48,523 nt of DNA, taken from IMG/VR virus record IMGVR_UViG_3300032236_001626, positions 1-48,523 of that record; one strand, 5' to 3'. The position numbers were made by a program, and so were the translations under genes. The notes under the pieces are model-generated. The model was not told the origin of the DNA, searched no databases, and was given only the letters and a program-made list of their open reading frames with translations. The number at the start of each line of letters is the position of its first letter. Within the stretch, counting starts at the first letter, position 1. Of this stretch, positions 31,154 to 39,848 are shown piece after piece. Source of the DNA: a virus.

Positions 31154-33517
31154 TTAAAAACTCAGTCTGCCTCGTTGTGAAATATAATCGTCCATCATTT
31201 TCTTGAAGTTGGTACGCATCGCATTGGTGATCAGCGTAGCATCTGCCTGGGTAGCGCTGCCATTAAGATGTATCACAGGGGCAAAAGTGATGTTCATACC
31301 CACTCCACCGCCTCCGGTACCCGACTGCTGCATCATCGGTATTGGTGTAGATTTATGCATGGCACCGCGAAGGCCACCCAGAGCATTATCCCACGCATGA
31401 ATGAGCGCTGTCGGCCTGATGCTGTCAGCTATCGTTTCTATCAGCTTCACCTTATGTATGTCACGCAGCGCACCTTCCTTAGCCGGTGAGAATGGCAGGT
31501 AGTTCCTGATCTTCTGCGCCACCATCTTCATGGTATCACCTACCTTGCTCACTTTATTCATAATGCCACCGACAATACTATCAATTATGTGTTTTCCAGC
31601 TTCAAAAAATTTAGTTCCAAAACCCCATACCCACTTGAAAATAGATATGAATGGAGTCTTTACATTCTCCCATAGGTTGCTAAAGAATTGGACTATTGGT
31701 TTCCAGTGTTGGTAAATTTGACCCACAGGTGTCATATTCAAAACAACCCAGGTGATTCCTTTCCAAGCTGCTTCAAATATACTCTTGACCCCATCCCATA
31801 GCCACGAAAAGAATTTAGCTATTGGTGTCCATGCAGCTATAATTATGCGCTTTATTAGTCGAAATGAAAATACAAATATAGATTGTACAAGTTCCCACAA
31901 CCCGCTGAAGAAATTACTCACCTGCTTCCAGTACTTGAAGATCAGTGCAACCGGATTGAAATAGATGAATATGCTGTTCTTATACCAGTCCCACGCCCGG
32001 CTGAAGATGTTTTTTATTCCATCCCACAGACCTATAAAGAAACTTTTGATGCTATTCCACGTATTAACTACAATATTTTTCACTCCTTGCCACAGGTTCA
32101 CAAAGAATGCTTTGATTTCATCCCAATAGGTATAGATAAGCACCGCAGCAGCTACAGCCGCTGCCGCAATAAGAATGAACGGATTCATGGCCATGGTAAT
32201 ATTCAGGATGGCCATCACAGCGTTAATACCCTGAATGATCTTGATGATACCCATCAACCCTATCGCAGCACTGGAAATAGCTATAAACGTCGCTGCCAGC
32301 TTGGCCAGCTTCGGATGTTCATCCATAAACTTACCTACTGCCACCACCACATTATTCAGTATACCCAATATTTGCTTATATGGAGCGGCGATAGCTGATC
32401 CCAGGCTGGCCCAGCTATTCGTGATATTACTCTGCATTATCTTTTCCTGCATGCGCTGGCCGGCCATCAGTGCTTTTACTTTTTCGTCAAGTGATGCTTG
32501 TTGGTCTATCTTCCTTTTCATTTCCGGGTATGCGTTCAGGCCCTCATTAGCCAGGAACTGCATAAAGTCAGTACTAAGGCCTTGCTTCCCGCTGAAGGGT
32601 TGCAGAATAGCTTCTATGGCAGCAGGATGCATGCCCCGTAGCTTACCCAGCTGATTCACAAAATTATCAATGCCTAAGAACCTGCCACCCTTATCAAAGA
32701 ATTCAAGATGCTTATGGAACATGGCTGCCACCTCATTGGCTTTCTTCACCTTGTCGCCGCTGGCTATTCCATCCAGTATACGCCTGAAGTTAGTACCCAC
32801 ACTTTGCCCGCTAAAACCTCTTGACATGAAAACGGCACCTAACGCACCCATCTGCTTGCTAGCTTCAAGACCCTGGGTATGCAGATTAGCTAATCCCAAA
32901 CCTGTTTTACTAAAAAATTGATTCATTTCATCGACAGCCTCTTGCCCGGTCTTGCCCACACCACTATCATGTATGCGGGCCACAAGGTCCATCACACCAT
33001 ACATCTCCTTTGCCGCTACGCCCATATCAGTTTTCATATGGGCGGCAAACTCTGCAGTTGCAGCAGGCAGCATATTATCAAAGTAGATGGCCAGCTTCGC
33101 ACTCTGCTCACCTATACCACCTAGTATATCTTCAGGCTTCAGCCTGTTTTGCTTCATTATCCGTTCCATATCCAGGTACGCAGCTGTGGTACCGGTATAG
33201 GTAGCACTCAATTGCTTACCATAAGCAAACATCTTATTGTACATGTCATCATCCAGTATACCACCCTTACCCATCAGCGATGCTTTCAGGTAGTTACCGG
33301 CTTGCTCCATATCTCCGAATGCATCGGCACCTTTTTCAAGAAAATCAAAACCCTTCTTAGCGGCAAACATTTCACTCACACCTTCACCCACCTTGGACAC
33401 ACCTTGACCGAATGCCTGTAGCTTCGCTTCAGTGCGCGAAAAGAAGTCATCCACAACCTGTGAGGCCTGATTCTTTGCTGAGAGCACTAACGCTATTCCA
33501 ATGTTTTTGTCCGCCAT
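31154..33517 (-). CDS. Tail tape measure protein
   Basis: A 787-aa protein. The N-terminal 380 residues match the TP901-like core (GIALVLSAKNQASQVVDDFFSR, MGALGAVFMSRGFSGQSVGTNFRRIL). Residues about 405-475 are hydrophobic (MGIIKIIQGINAVMAILNITMAMNPFILIAAAAVAAAVL). About 475-650 carries Trp-rich repeats of an FFxxLWxxVKxIF type. The length suggests a tail of roughly 115-120 nm at 1.5 A per residue, which is inference. It overlaps the HNH gene stop by one base. Confidence 0.87.
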   Translation of the reverse strand: MADKNIGIALVLSAKNQASQVVDDFFSRTEAKLQAFGQGVSKVGEGVSEMFAAKKGFDFLEKGADAFGDMEQAGNYLKASLMGKGGILDDDMYNKMFAYGKQLSATYTGTTAAYLDMERIMKQNRLKPEDILGGIGEQSAKLAIYFDNMLPAATAEFAAHMKTDMGVAAKEMYGVMDLVARIHDSGVGKTGQEAVDEMNQFFSKTGLGLANLHTQGLEASKQMGALGAVFMSRGFSGQSVGTNFRRILDGIASGDKVKKANEVAAMFHKHLEFFDKGGRFLGIDNFVNQLGKLRGMHPAAIEAILQPFSGKQGLSTDFMQFLANEGLNAYPEMKRKIDQQASLDEKVKALMAGQRMQEKIMQSNITNSWASLGSAIAAPYKQILGILNNVVVAVGKFMDEHPKLAKLAATFIAISSAAIGLMGIIKIIQGINAVMAILNITMAMNPFILIAAAAVAAAVLIYTYWDEIKAFFVNLWQGVKNIVVNTWNSIKSFFIGLWDGIKNIFSRAWDWYKNSIFIYFNPVALIFKYWKQVSNFFSGLWELVQSIFVFSFRLIKRIIIAAWTPIAKFFSWLWDGVKSIFEAAWKGITWVVLNMTPVGQIYQHWKPIVQFFSNLWENVKTPFISIFKWVWGFGTKFFEAGKHIIDSIVGGIMNKVSKVGDTMKMVAQKIRNYLPFSPAKEGALRDIHKVKLIETIADSIRPTALIHAWDNALGGLRGAMHKSTPIPMMQQSGTGGGGVGMNITFAPVIHLNGSATQADATLITNAMRTNFKKMMDDYISQRGRLSF

Positions 33518-34101
33518 TAAATTTTAATTAAGCTGTGAGTCTCATTTATTACCTTATGCTCGTAACCCATTTCTTTCAAAAGAACTCTATGCCTTTTACC
33601 CATAAAGATCTTTTGTACATAGTGCCAGTTCAAATTATATAGATCGGCTATTTCTGTAAAAGACTTACCCGCATATCTAGATTCAATTATCTGTAATAGC
33701 AATTCTTTCGTTACACTATGTGCTTTTTTTGAAAGTTTACTATTGTAAGAATGTATAATATTGTCTGAAGCACTGACCCATTCTAAGTTGTCCGGTGAAT
33801 TGTTAGTTTTGTTACCATCTTTATGATTTACCTGATCATCATTTTGTTGCTCTCCAATAAAGGTTATTGCCATGAAATAATGGAGAGTGTTACAATTTCT
33901 TATGCCATCTTTATATAGCGTTACCATATAATATCCCGCATTTCCCATGAATACACTCTTATATTTACCAGCAACAGAACAGATAGTGTCATTACTGCGT
34001 TTTACAGTTCGTGGTATAGAATACACTCGACCCATATTGCTAATCTCATACAAACCCTCAAAACCTAATATTGGCTTCCAAATTTCTGTTTGCTGTGACA
34101 T
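33517..34101 (-). CDS. HNH homing endonuclease (NUMOD4)
   Basis: A 194-aa protein with three parts: NUMOD4 (EIWKPILGFEGLYEISNMGRVYS), an HNH core (VNHKDGNKTNNSPDNLEWVSASDN) and a C-terminal helix-turn-helix-like DNA-binding part (ESRYAGKSFTEIADLYNLNWHYVQKIF). It is free-standing, not within an intron. It lies between the tail chaperone and tape measure, an AT-richer island within the late genes. I chose ATG at 34101; 34110 is TTG. Confidence 0.9.
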   Translation of the reverse strand: MSQQTEIWKPILGFEGLYEISNMGRVYSIPRTVKRSNDTICSVAGKYKSVFMGNAGYYMVTLYKDGIRNCNTLHYFMAITFIGEQQNDDQVNHKDGNKTNNSPDNLEWVSASDNIIHSYNSKLSKKAHSVTKELLLQIIESRYAGKSFTEIADLYNLNWHYVQKIFMGKRHRVLLKEMGYEHKVINETHSLIKI

Positions 34102-34111
34102 ATCAAGCAAT

Positions 34112-34647
34112 TTACTGTTTTTGATTCCATGGGCAACCGCTGTAACTGGTCAGCTTTTCCCACAGTTTTAATCCTTCATCATACCATTTCTGCAATTCCC
34201 TTCCCTTCCATGTTTCCACTTCCAGCGGGCTTATGCTATAGAAGTGGGCCACAAAAGCTACCTGCTCCGGTGACCCTCCTAAAAATTTAGCTTCGCTGCA
34301 GCAGCTTCCAGCCTGTTGGTATCAGCAGATTTCCATGCAGCAAGATCCTCAGCCACAAACGGTACCTTATTGCCGTCCTTGTCTGTTATCACGGTGCCCT
34401 GTGCTATATAAGCAGCCAGTAGCATATTCTTATCCTTACCGGCTATTGTAGCCGCCTTATCAGAATCCTTTTTGGTCAGTTCGCGCATGATGGCGGTACG
34501 GTTACCACGCAGTTTGATGCGCTTCACGATATCACCATTATCGTCGATCCTGGTTTCAGTTTCAAGGGCCTTCTCACCCTCATTGTCGTAATAATAGCCA
34601 TCAGCATCAGGCTGAGTAGGATATACAATTTCTTCAGTAGTGTTCAT
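34112..34647 (-). CDS. Tail assembly chaperone gpE+E' (predicted -1 frameshift product)
   Basis: The gpE frame stops at 34279, but the -1 frame continues without a stop to 34112. The extension (QVAFVAHFYSISPLEVETW, then LQKWYDEGLKLWEKL) matches the gpE' pattern of P2-like tail chaperones. The slip site AAATTTT at 34282-34288 lies in the correct phase (A AAT TTT) directly before the gpE stop. The long form would bind the tape measure. The fused product is inferred; the short form is the separate entry. Confidence 0.7.
34279..34647 (-). CDS. Tail assembly chaperone gpE (short form)
   Basis: A 122-aa protein, acidic start (TTEEIVYPTQPDADGYYYDNEGEKALE), then KRIKLRGNRTAIMRELTKKD and a helical C-terminus with RLEAAAAKLNF. 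The region is typical of gpE/gp41-type tail chaperones that hold the tape measure before tube assembly. It precedes the slip site that produces the longer form. Confidence 0.72.
   Translation of the reverse strand: MNTTEEIVYPTQPDADGYYYDNEGEKALETETRIDDNGDIVKRIKLRGNRTAIMRELTKKDSDKAATIAGKDKNMLLAAYIAQGTVITDKDGNKVPFVAEDLAAWKSADTNRLEAAAAKLNF
34282..34288 (-). promoter_or_regulatory. -1 ribosomal frameshift slippery heptamer
   Basis: Minus-strand AAATTTT is read as A AAT TTT, an X XXY YYZ heptamer, with the gpE stop TAG following immediately. A GGAGGG stretch lies just downstream. The site position at the end of gpE matches P2-type tail-chaperone frameshifting. Confidence 0.7.
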
Positions 34648-34714
34648 AATATGTGTTTTGAGGTTATTTAACTTTTATCTTTTCACTTTTGCCTTTTGAC
34701 TTATCTAAAGCCAA

Positions 34715-34743
34715 AAGATGCGGCGGTGATTCCGCCGCATCTT
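34715..34743 (-). terminator. Hairpin terminator upstream of gpE
   Basis: A perfect 12-bp, GC-rich stem (AAGATGCGGCGG / CCGCCGCATCTT) with a 5-nt loop, followed on the minus strand by TTTTGG. It lies between two leftward tail genes, so it may lower transcription of gpE and the tape measure relative to tube and sheath. Confidence 0.65.
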
Positions 34744-34769
34744 AAATAGCTGTTGATTTTTATGAATGC

Positions 34770-35297
34770 TTATGCACCAATGCTGTCCAGCGTTTCGCGG
34801 GTAGCATCTTCCACGGCCTTCACCGCTTCAGCTACCTGTGCCGCCATGATCCAGCTGCCGGTTGCACTCAGGTTAAATGTCTGTCCTGTCAGTTCTCCGA
34901 TCAGCTTACCGCTTTCAGCGATAACGTTCGCAGCCTGGTCACCGTTATCCAGTTTCGCAAAACTTGCTTTGATCTGGTCTTTCAGTGATAATGGTTCAGC
35001 AGGCGCCGTTTTTGTAGGATCTTCTGCTGGCTCAGTAGGCGCTACGGTTGCAGCTACTACCTCTACCGGAGTAGCATAGGCGTCTGAGCTCTCTGTTCCT
35101 TCAGTAACGACTACCTCAGTGTATGTACCAGCTTCCAAACCAGTGATGGTAAGGTTACCTGATTCATCTGCAGTGCCTGAAGCAGTGCCCTGTGTGCCAT
35201 TGTTAGAAAAAGATACTTCATAGTTGCTGCCTGCCGTGAGGCCAGCAATAATCAGTCCCGCTACTATAGCAGTGATTGCCGTGATTGTTGGTTTCAT
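34770..35297 (-). CDS. Ig-like virion protein next to tail tube
   Basis: A 175-aa protein. A hydrophobic N-terminal stretch (ITAIVAGLIIAGLTAGSNY) could be a signal or membrane segment, followed by an Ig-like beta region (LTITGLEAGTYTEVVVTEGTES) and a helical, Ala-rich C-terminus with LSLKDQIKASFAKLD. Located between the tube and gpE. Possibly a tail surface decoration; no definite family. Confidence 0.55.
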   Translation of the reverse strand: MKPTITAITAIVAGLIIAGLTAGSNYEVSFSNNGTQGTASGTADESGNLTITGLEAGTYTEVVVTEGTESSDAYATPVEVVAATVAPTEPAEDPTKTAPAEPLSLKDQIKASFAKLDNGDQAANVIAESGKLIGELTGQTFNLSATGSWIMAAQVAEAVKAVEDATRETLDSIGA

Positions 35298-35338
35298 ATA
35301 TGGTAAGTTTTAGTACCCGTTGTTAAAAAAGTAGGAAC

Positions 35339-35376
35339 ACTTGGCATCACATTGCCGCATTCCCACACATTATCGC
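35339..35376. repeat. 38-bp interspersed repeat, copy 1
   Basis: This segment matches 43674-43711 at 35 of 38 positions in the same orientation. Both lie just upstream of leftward structural genes' spacers (next to tail tube and gpW-like genes). It contains an internal CACATTnnCGCATT pattern. Confidence 0.75.
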
Positions 35377-35381
35377 ATTAA

Positions 35382-35903
35382 TTATATACCCAGATTGCTC
35401 CTGTATTCCGCCATCAGGTCCACACCATCTACGATGTAAATCTGTGCAAACAGATCGATGTCGAATATCACTTCATTGTCAATGATCAGCTTGTAAGCAG
35501 TCACGTTAAATTCAGTTTCGATATCCGGGTTGTCCTGGTGTTTCAGCACTATTGCAGGTAAGTTGATGCTCAGGCCACGGATGATGGCCACAACAGGCAC
35601 ACTGCCTGTACGGCTACCGTTCTCCCATACATCACTATTCGCCCTGATCATGATATCATTAGAGCTGTAGAAATTCGCAGCTATCTTCATAACATCAGCA
35701 TCGATAGAATTCCACTTTACCTTCATGTTCATCTTATCGAGCCCTGTGGTCAGGTCAAATGCGCCTATACCACTCAGTGGCTTATGCTCCGCCAGCTTTG
35801 GCTTTGGATTAGGGAGCGTTACTTCCTGTCCTTGCCCTGCATACGAATCGCCGCCCATGTATACGTTGGCATTGTATAACGTACTGATTTTAGTCCCTGC
35901 CAT
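35382..35903 (-). CDS. Major tail tube protein (P2 FII-like)
   Basis: A 173-aa protein following the FII pattern: NANVYMGGDSYAGQGQEVTLPNPKPKLAEHKPLSGIGAFDLTTGLDKM, an IRGLSINLPAI strand, and ITEFNVTAYKLIIDNEVIFDID-like end. It forms the inner tube of the contractile tail, downstream of the sheath as in P2. Confidence 0.87.
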   Translation of the reverse strand: MAGTKISTLYNANVYMGGDSYAGQGQEVTLPNPKPKLAEHKPLSGIGAFDLTTGLDKMNMKVKWNSIDADVMKIAANFYSSNDIMIRANSDVWENGSRTGSVPVVAIIRGLSINLPAIVLKHQDNPDIETEFNVTAYKLIIDNEVIFDIDLFAQIYIVDGVDLMAEYRSNLGI

Positions 35904-35964
35904 GATATTATTTTTTATTAATTGTTGTTATTATTACTGAAAACTGAAGGCCGATTACTGACAA

Positions 35965-37437
35965 CTATAAGTTGTTGAACAGGCTTATATCCAGTATGTT
36001 GTAGAAGATGATATCTTCCGCTGGAGTGGTCACCATGTAGATCCTTCTGAATTTAATGATACCGGCTGCCAGATCACTAGGATTATTATCTGCTTTGTTG
36101 TACACGATCGTGCTACCTGGCAGTAATGCACCTTTCTGTATCAGTGGTTTCAGGAAGTTGTTACCTGCAGTGCAGATGATATCTATCAATGCGGCGGTAA
36201 TTCCCTTATCCACATATGGCAGGGCTGCTGATTCCATCGCATCACTCACCATACCATCAGTACGGTACACATTATCAAAGGTGGTCACAGCGCTACCGGC
36301 TGGGAAGCTGGCATTTCTGTTACCCCATGTTTTATAGCCAAGGCCATAGCCTGTCAGGTAAGTCAATATGCCTTGTGCATTCAGCAGGTTGGCATCGCTA
36401 TTTGGATCAGTAAAGCTGGTAGAAATAACCATGTCCACATCTACCACTCCAGGTATCTGCTGGTTACTTACGCTCTGCCAGAATCCCACATTGCCATCAT
36501 TGGCTACATACATACCTGCCAGGTACGCACTATATGGGTAAGCCACATTACTGTTGGTAAATGCGTCGTAACTCTTCAGGTACGGGAACAAAGGACGTGT
36601 TTGCGGTGCACTGGTATTCCATTGGCCACTACCACGCAATGCAAGTGCAGCGCTTTTGGTAGTACCTGCAGGTGCATCACTCAGCCATATGCCACGGTAG
36701 CTTCCTGCCAGTATTTCCATTGCCGCTTCTACACCGGTAAGGGTGGCATAAGTAGGTGTAGCTATGATCTTTACCTTAAAGCCATAAGTACCGGCAACAA
36801 GGTCCAGCAGCTTACTTCCAGTGCGCGTGCTGCCACTAACGGTGCCTATGATATGTGCCCCGGTAACACCTGAAACATTCAGGTAGTCGCCTACAAAGTT
36901 CAGTTGTACACCTTTATAGGTACCAGTGATGTCCACGAAGTTGCCATAGGCATCCATCGTGTAATCCACGCCATAAGTATAGGTGCCACCAGCTGCCACG
37001 TTTACGCCCGTGCTGTCACTATGCTTATATATCTTCACCAGGTCCAGCGTTGCAGCTATCCATGTTTTGGCCAGTGCTATGGCACCGGTAGTCGCATTAG
37101 GTGTGCCCAGCAGCGGTGATCCTGTCGTGTAAGACGATTTATGATACGTTGGATCGTACACATTCACCACGATCACAGGGCAACTACCATCACTACCTGT
37201 TGTGCTGGCTCCCTGCACCACCGAACGGATGATGCCAAGGCTCTTAGCAATATTATTGTCAGGAGTAGCGGCACCGAACTGTGAATCATCGGTATCATTA
37301 TTACACAACACATTCTGTTGAGTAGGTCCCACCGGAGACACGCCTATGAGCGCTATAACACAGCTCTGATTTATTGAAATGGTACCGCCGGTTGTCGGTA
37401 ACGTGATTGTCCTAACTCCGTGAAAAAATGATGACAT
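35965..37437 (-). CDS. Tail sheath protein
   Basis: A 490-aa sheath subunit (Mu gpL/P2 FI-like). It begins with HGVRTITLPTTGGTISINQSCVIALIGVSPVGP, has a central SDAPAGTTKSAALALRGSG region, and a C-terminal domain with YVDKGITAALIDIICTAGNNFLKPL and AAGIIKFRRIYMVTTPAEDIIFYNILDI. The sheath contracts to drive the tube into the cell. Two stretches of beta-rich insertion (about 110-220) are larger than in P2. Confidence 0.88.
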   Translation of the reverse strand: MSSFFHGVRTITLPTTGGTISINQSCVIALIGVSPVGPTQQNVLCNNDTDDSQFGAATPDNNIAKSLGIIRSVVQGASTTGSDGSCPVIVVNVYDPTYHKSSYTTGSPLLGTPNATTGAIALAKTWIAATLDLVKIYKHSDSTGVNVAAGGTYTYGVDYTMDAYGNFVDITGTYKGVQLNFVGDYLNVSGVTGAHIIGTVSGSTRTGSKLLDLVAGTYGFKVKIIATPTYATLTGVEAAMEILAGSYRGIWLSDAPAGTTKSAALALRGSGQWNTSAPQTRPLFPYLKSYDAFTNSNVAYPYSAYLAGMYVANDGNVGFWQSVSNQQIPGVVDVDMVISTSFTDPNSDANLLNAQGILTYLTGYGLGYKTWGNRNASFPAGSAVTTFDNVYRTDGMVSDAMESAALPYVDKGITAALIDIICTAGNNFLKPLIQKGALLPGSTIVYNKADNNPSDLAAGIIKFRRIYMVTTPAEDIIFYNILDISLFNNL

Positions 37438-37468
37438 AATAATATTTTTAAATGGTTGTAGTAACGGA

Positions 37469-37888
37469 TTACTTTGTCTCAGTTGTGGTTACAGGTGCTA
37501 CGGCTACTTCTACAGCTTGCAGATGACCCAGAGCCACATAGTTCTTTACTTGGTCATCATCTGCTGGCAGATCATATTCATGCTCAAACACCAGCATAGT
37601 ATCGTTAACTACAGGCGTTTCCAATGGCACACGCATTTTCGGCGCTATCCTGGCAGCTGCCACTTGTGCATCCAGTATCACTTCAGGCAGTGTAATGCCC
37701 TTGGTTTTATTCTGTGCCTTCATGGTCTGTTTCAATGCTTTGCGCATCATGGTATCATGTTGCGCATTTGCCTCTGTAGCAGCTTTCACATCAGCAGCAT
37801 CAGGAACATTCATTTTCACTTTTCCTTTCTCTATGACCGGAATAGCGATATGCCCCGGTGTATGCTGCGTCCATTTATACTTTGCCAT
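37469..37888 (-). CDS. Small protein before the tail sheath
   Basis: A 139-aa protein: MAKYKWTQHTPGHIAIPVIEKGKVKMNVPD start, a helical AQHDTMMRKALKQTMKAQNKTKG segment, and a Val/Thr-rich C-terminus. Its place between gp37-like and sheath parallels small Mu genes of unknown role (gp38-type), but I cannot match the family. Confidence 0.55.
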   Translation of the reverse strand: MAKYKWTQHTPGHIAIPVIEKGKVKMNVPDAADVKAATEANAQHDTMMRKALKQTMKAQNKTKGITLPEVILDAQVAAARIAPKMRVPLETPVVNDTMLVFEHEYDLPADDDQVKNYVALGHLQAVEVAVAPVTTTETK

Positions 37889-37922
37889 AAAATGAATATT
37901 TTGATTTTTTTACTTTTAATTC

Positions 37923-38465
37923 TTAAAGTGGTCCGTTTCCGTTTGCATACAAGCTGCTATCTACTTCTACCAGTGGCCCGCTGCCTGGCAACGGTTGTTC
38001 TGTATCATCGATTACCTGCTGTGCCATAGTCCTGAATGAGAACTCTATAAAAGGGTTAAGCTGGCCGTCTACTATATTCCAGTCGCCATAATTGCTTATC
38101 CACATTCTGGTTCTGGCGTTGGCCGGTTCATAGCCCATCAGCGAATCCTTCACACAACCTATCAACCTGTAGCCGCCGCTATCGCCCTTCATCATGTTAC
38201 ACTGCAGGTAGCAGATCACCTTTATGGTTTCCTCCTGCACGATGCTCGATGTGCTCATTGGCTCCTGAAAGATGCTATCCACATACTGAACATTCACAAG
38301 GCTCTTTTCGTAGTCCTGTAGTAGTTCCACCTGATTTTCAGGCATCTGCCTGGCATTGAAAACAGTATCTAAAAGAGCTCCACCATCACTTATGTTATTG
38401 GCTCCGAAATAGCTGTTAAGTACACCTACCAGCTCAACTTCCAAAGCGTCATAATCAAAAGCCAT
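37923..38465 (-). CDS. Gp37-like tail completion protein (Mu type)
   Basis: A 180-aa protein with VELVGVLNSYF, a helical LLQDYEKSLVNVQYV segment, and VICYLQCNMMKGDSGGYRLIGCVKDSLMGYEPANARTRMWISNYG, then PFIEFSFRTM. This matches the pattern of the Mu gp37 family, acting at the head-to-tail junction. Starts 1 bp after the previous stop. Confidence 0.68.
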   Translation of the reverse strand: MAFDYDALEVELVGVLNSYFGANNISDGGALLDTVFNARQMPENQVELLQDYEKSLVNVQYVDSIFQEPMSTSSIVQEETIKVICYLQCNMMKGDSGGYRLIGCVKDSLMGYEPANARTRMWISNYGDWNIVDGQLNPFIEFSFRTMAQQVIDDTEQPLPGSGPLVEVDSSLYANGNGPL

Positions 38466-38466
38466 A

Positions 38467-38817
38467 TTAAGAAGGTTTTAACCTCATTCTTACCTCTGTG
38501 CACATGCCATCACTCAGTGCGTTGGCTATAATGCCCACATAGGCTATATTCGTTCCTCTCACGTTTACCGTGATGTTTGCCTTTCCATTGGCATTGATAA
38601 AGTCTTTCAGACCGGGGAAATCACTATCAGTGTATTCTATCGTCCATTTATCAACACCATACTTGTTATCAGCCAGCTTAGCTTCACCGCTCATGTCTTT
38701 ATACTTCACCTGGGCGGTTATCGGGTCAGCGTTGGCAGGTGTCCATGTCGCGCTATAAGCAAATACATTATCTGTAATACCCACCGCCACCTTAGCTACC
38801 TGATCAAAAAACGCCAT
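38467..38817 (-). CDS. Head-tail connector candidate
   Basis: A 116-aa beta-rich protein (FAYSATWTPANADPITAQVKYKDMSGEAKL, FPGLKDFINANGKANITVNVRGTNI, VRMRLKPS). Size and place between decoration and tail genes suit a head completion/stopper protein. I chose ATG at 38817, since the longer frame to 38931 overlaps the preceding gene by 79 bp. Confidence 0.6.
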   Translation of the reverse strand: MAFFDQVAKVAVGITDNVFAYSATWTPANADPITAQVKYKDMSGEAKLADNKYGVDKWTIEYTDSDFPGLKDFINANGKANITVNVRGTNIAYVGIIANALSDGMCTEVRMRLKPS

Positions 38818-38852
38818 AGACTGATTACTGAAAGCTGATAACTGATTACTGC

Positions 38853-39242
38853 TTATCCTTTCTTCAACAGCAGGCCGCAAGTGTTGATGCTGTTCACAAC
38901 AACCGGTGCAGTATAGCACCATCCTGCCCATACATTGCCTGAAGAGGTTACCGTCAGGTAACCATCTGCTGTGTCCAGGTACAGCTTATCACCCACTGCA
39001 GGCGCATCACCCGTTTTCAGCGTCATGTTACCATAAGCACCTTCCAGCAATAACACCATGTTGCCAGCTGTGCCGGCAGCAAATGAACTTTCCGGAACAC
39101 CTACAATGTCATTACCTAAAAGTATAGGTAGGCCAGGCGTAGCTATTGTGCTGTTAGAAGGTACCGATCCGCCGCTATTGCAGCCACCTGCAGGAATTGC
39201 TATCAGTATACTATCGCCACTGGCTATTCTGTTCTGTGCCAT
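38853..39242 (-). CDS. Capsid decoration protein (DUF2190-like)
   Basis: A 129-aa beta-rich protein with the DUF2190 pattern: ILIAIPAGG, GLPILLGNDIVGVP, NMVLLLEGAYGNMTLKTGDAPAVGDKLYLDTADGYLTV, then WAGWCYTA. DUF2190 proteins decorate the capsid surface near the capsid gene, as here. Confidence 0.75.
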   Translation of the reverse strand: MAQNRIASGDSILIAIPAGGCNSGGSVPSNSTIATPGLPILLGNDIVGVPESSFAAGTAGNMVLLLEGAYGNMTLKTGDAPAVGDKLYLDTADGYLTVTSSGNVWAGWCYTAPVVVNSINTCGLLLKKG

Positions 39243-39303
39243 AAAAAATATTTAAAGAGTTATTTGATTTTTGAAAAATTGATTACTGAAAACAGATAAC
39301 TGC

Positions 39304-39771
39304 TTATCTGAACAACATGTACGGGTTGATAGTAAGCACCTCCGTACCACTACCGGTAAACGTCACCATGTAATTAGTAAATGGATTTCCGGTGATCGTC
39401 TTGCTATACACCTGCTTAGCTACGTTAGTTACAGTGAACGAATCAATACAAGCATATGATGGTGTAGTTACAGTACTAGGCTCAGCGCTTGCCCATAGCT
39501 TTACCTTTCCAGCGCCCGTTCCTGATGTCAAAACAATGTTTGCCTGGAACGTGATACTCTGGAATAAGAAATTATTGATGCCGGGACCAACTTTAGCCCT
39601 GATGCTATCAGCACCCGTATTGGTTACAGTTTGCACAGGTGCCGAGTATGAAGGTCCGGCACCTGTAAAATCACCACTAATAGGTGCAGGGGGTGCAGGA
39701 TTTTTAAGCTGTGCTGATGCGAAACTTACAGTGAATGCCATCAGTGCTGAAATCAATACGATCTTTTTCAT
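39304..39771 (-). CDS. Secreted protein within the head operon
   Basis: A 155-aa protein with a signal peptide: MKK, hydrophobic IVLISALMAFTVSFA, cleavage AQ at about 20-21. The mature part is beta-rich (FLFQSITFQANIVLTSGTGAGKVKLWAS, TNVAKQVYSKTITG). It lies between the decoration and capsid genes. Export would be odd for a capsid part; it may be a host-surface effector or a captured host gene. No family recognised. Confidence 0.6.
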   Translation of the reverse strand: MKKIVLISALMAFTVSFASAQLKNPAPPAPISGDFTGAGPSYSAPVQTVTNTGADSIRAKVGPGINNFLFQSITFQANIVLTSGTGAGKVKLWASAEPSTVTTPSYACIDSFTVTNVAKQVYSKTITGNPFTNYMVTFTGSGTEVLTINPYMLFR

Positions 39772-39802
39772 CTTGAATTATTTGTGTTTTTCTACCGCCA
39801 AA

Positions 39803-39821
39803 CCCCGCTTTAAGGGCGGGG
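39803..39821 (-). terminator. Weak hairpin after the capsid gene
   Basis: CCCCGC and GCGGGG form a 6-bp GC stem with a 7-nt loop; TTTGG follows on the minus strand. It may attenuate transcription after the capsid gene. Confidence 0.4.
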
Positions 39822-39848
39822 CAATTGGCATCAATATGTTGTATTCGA

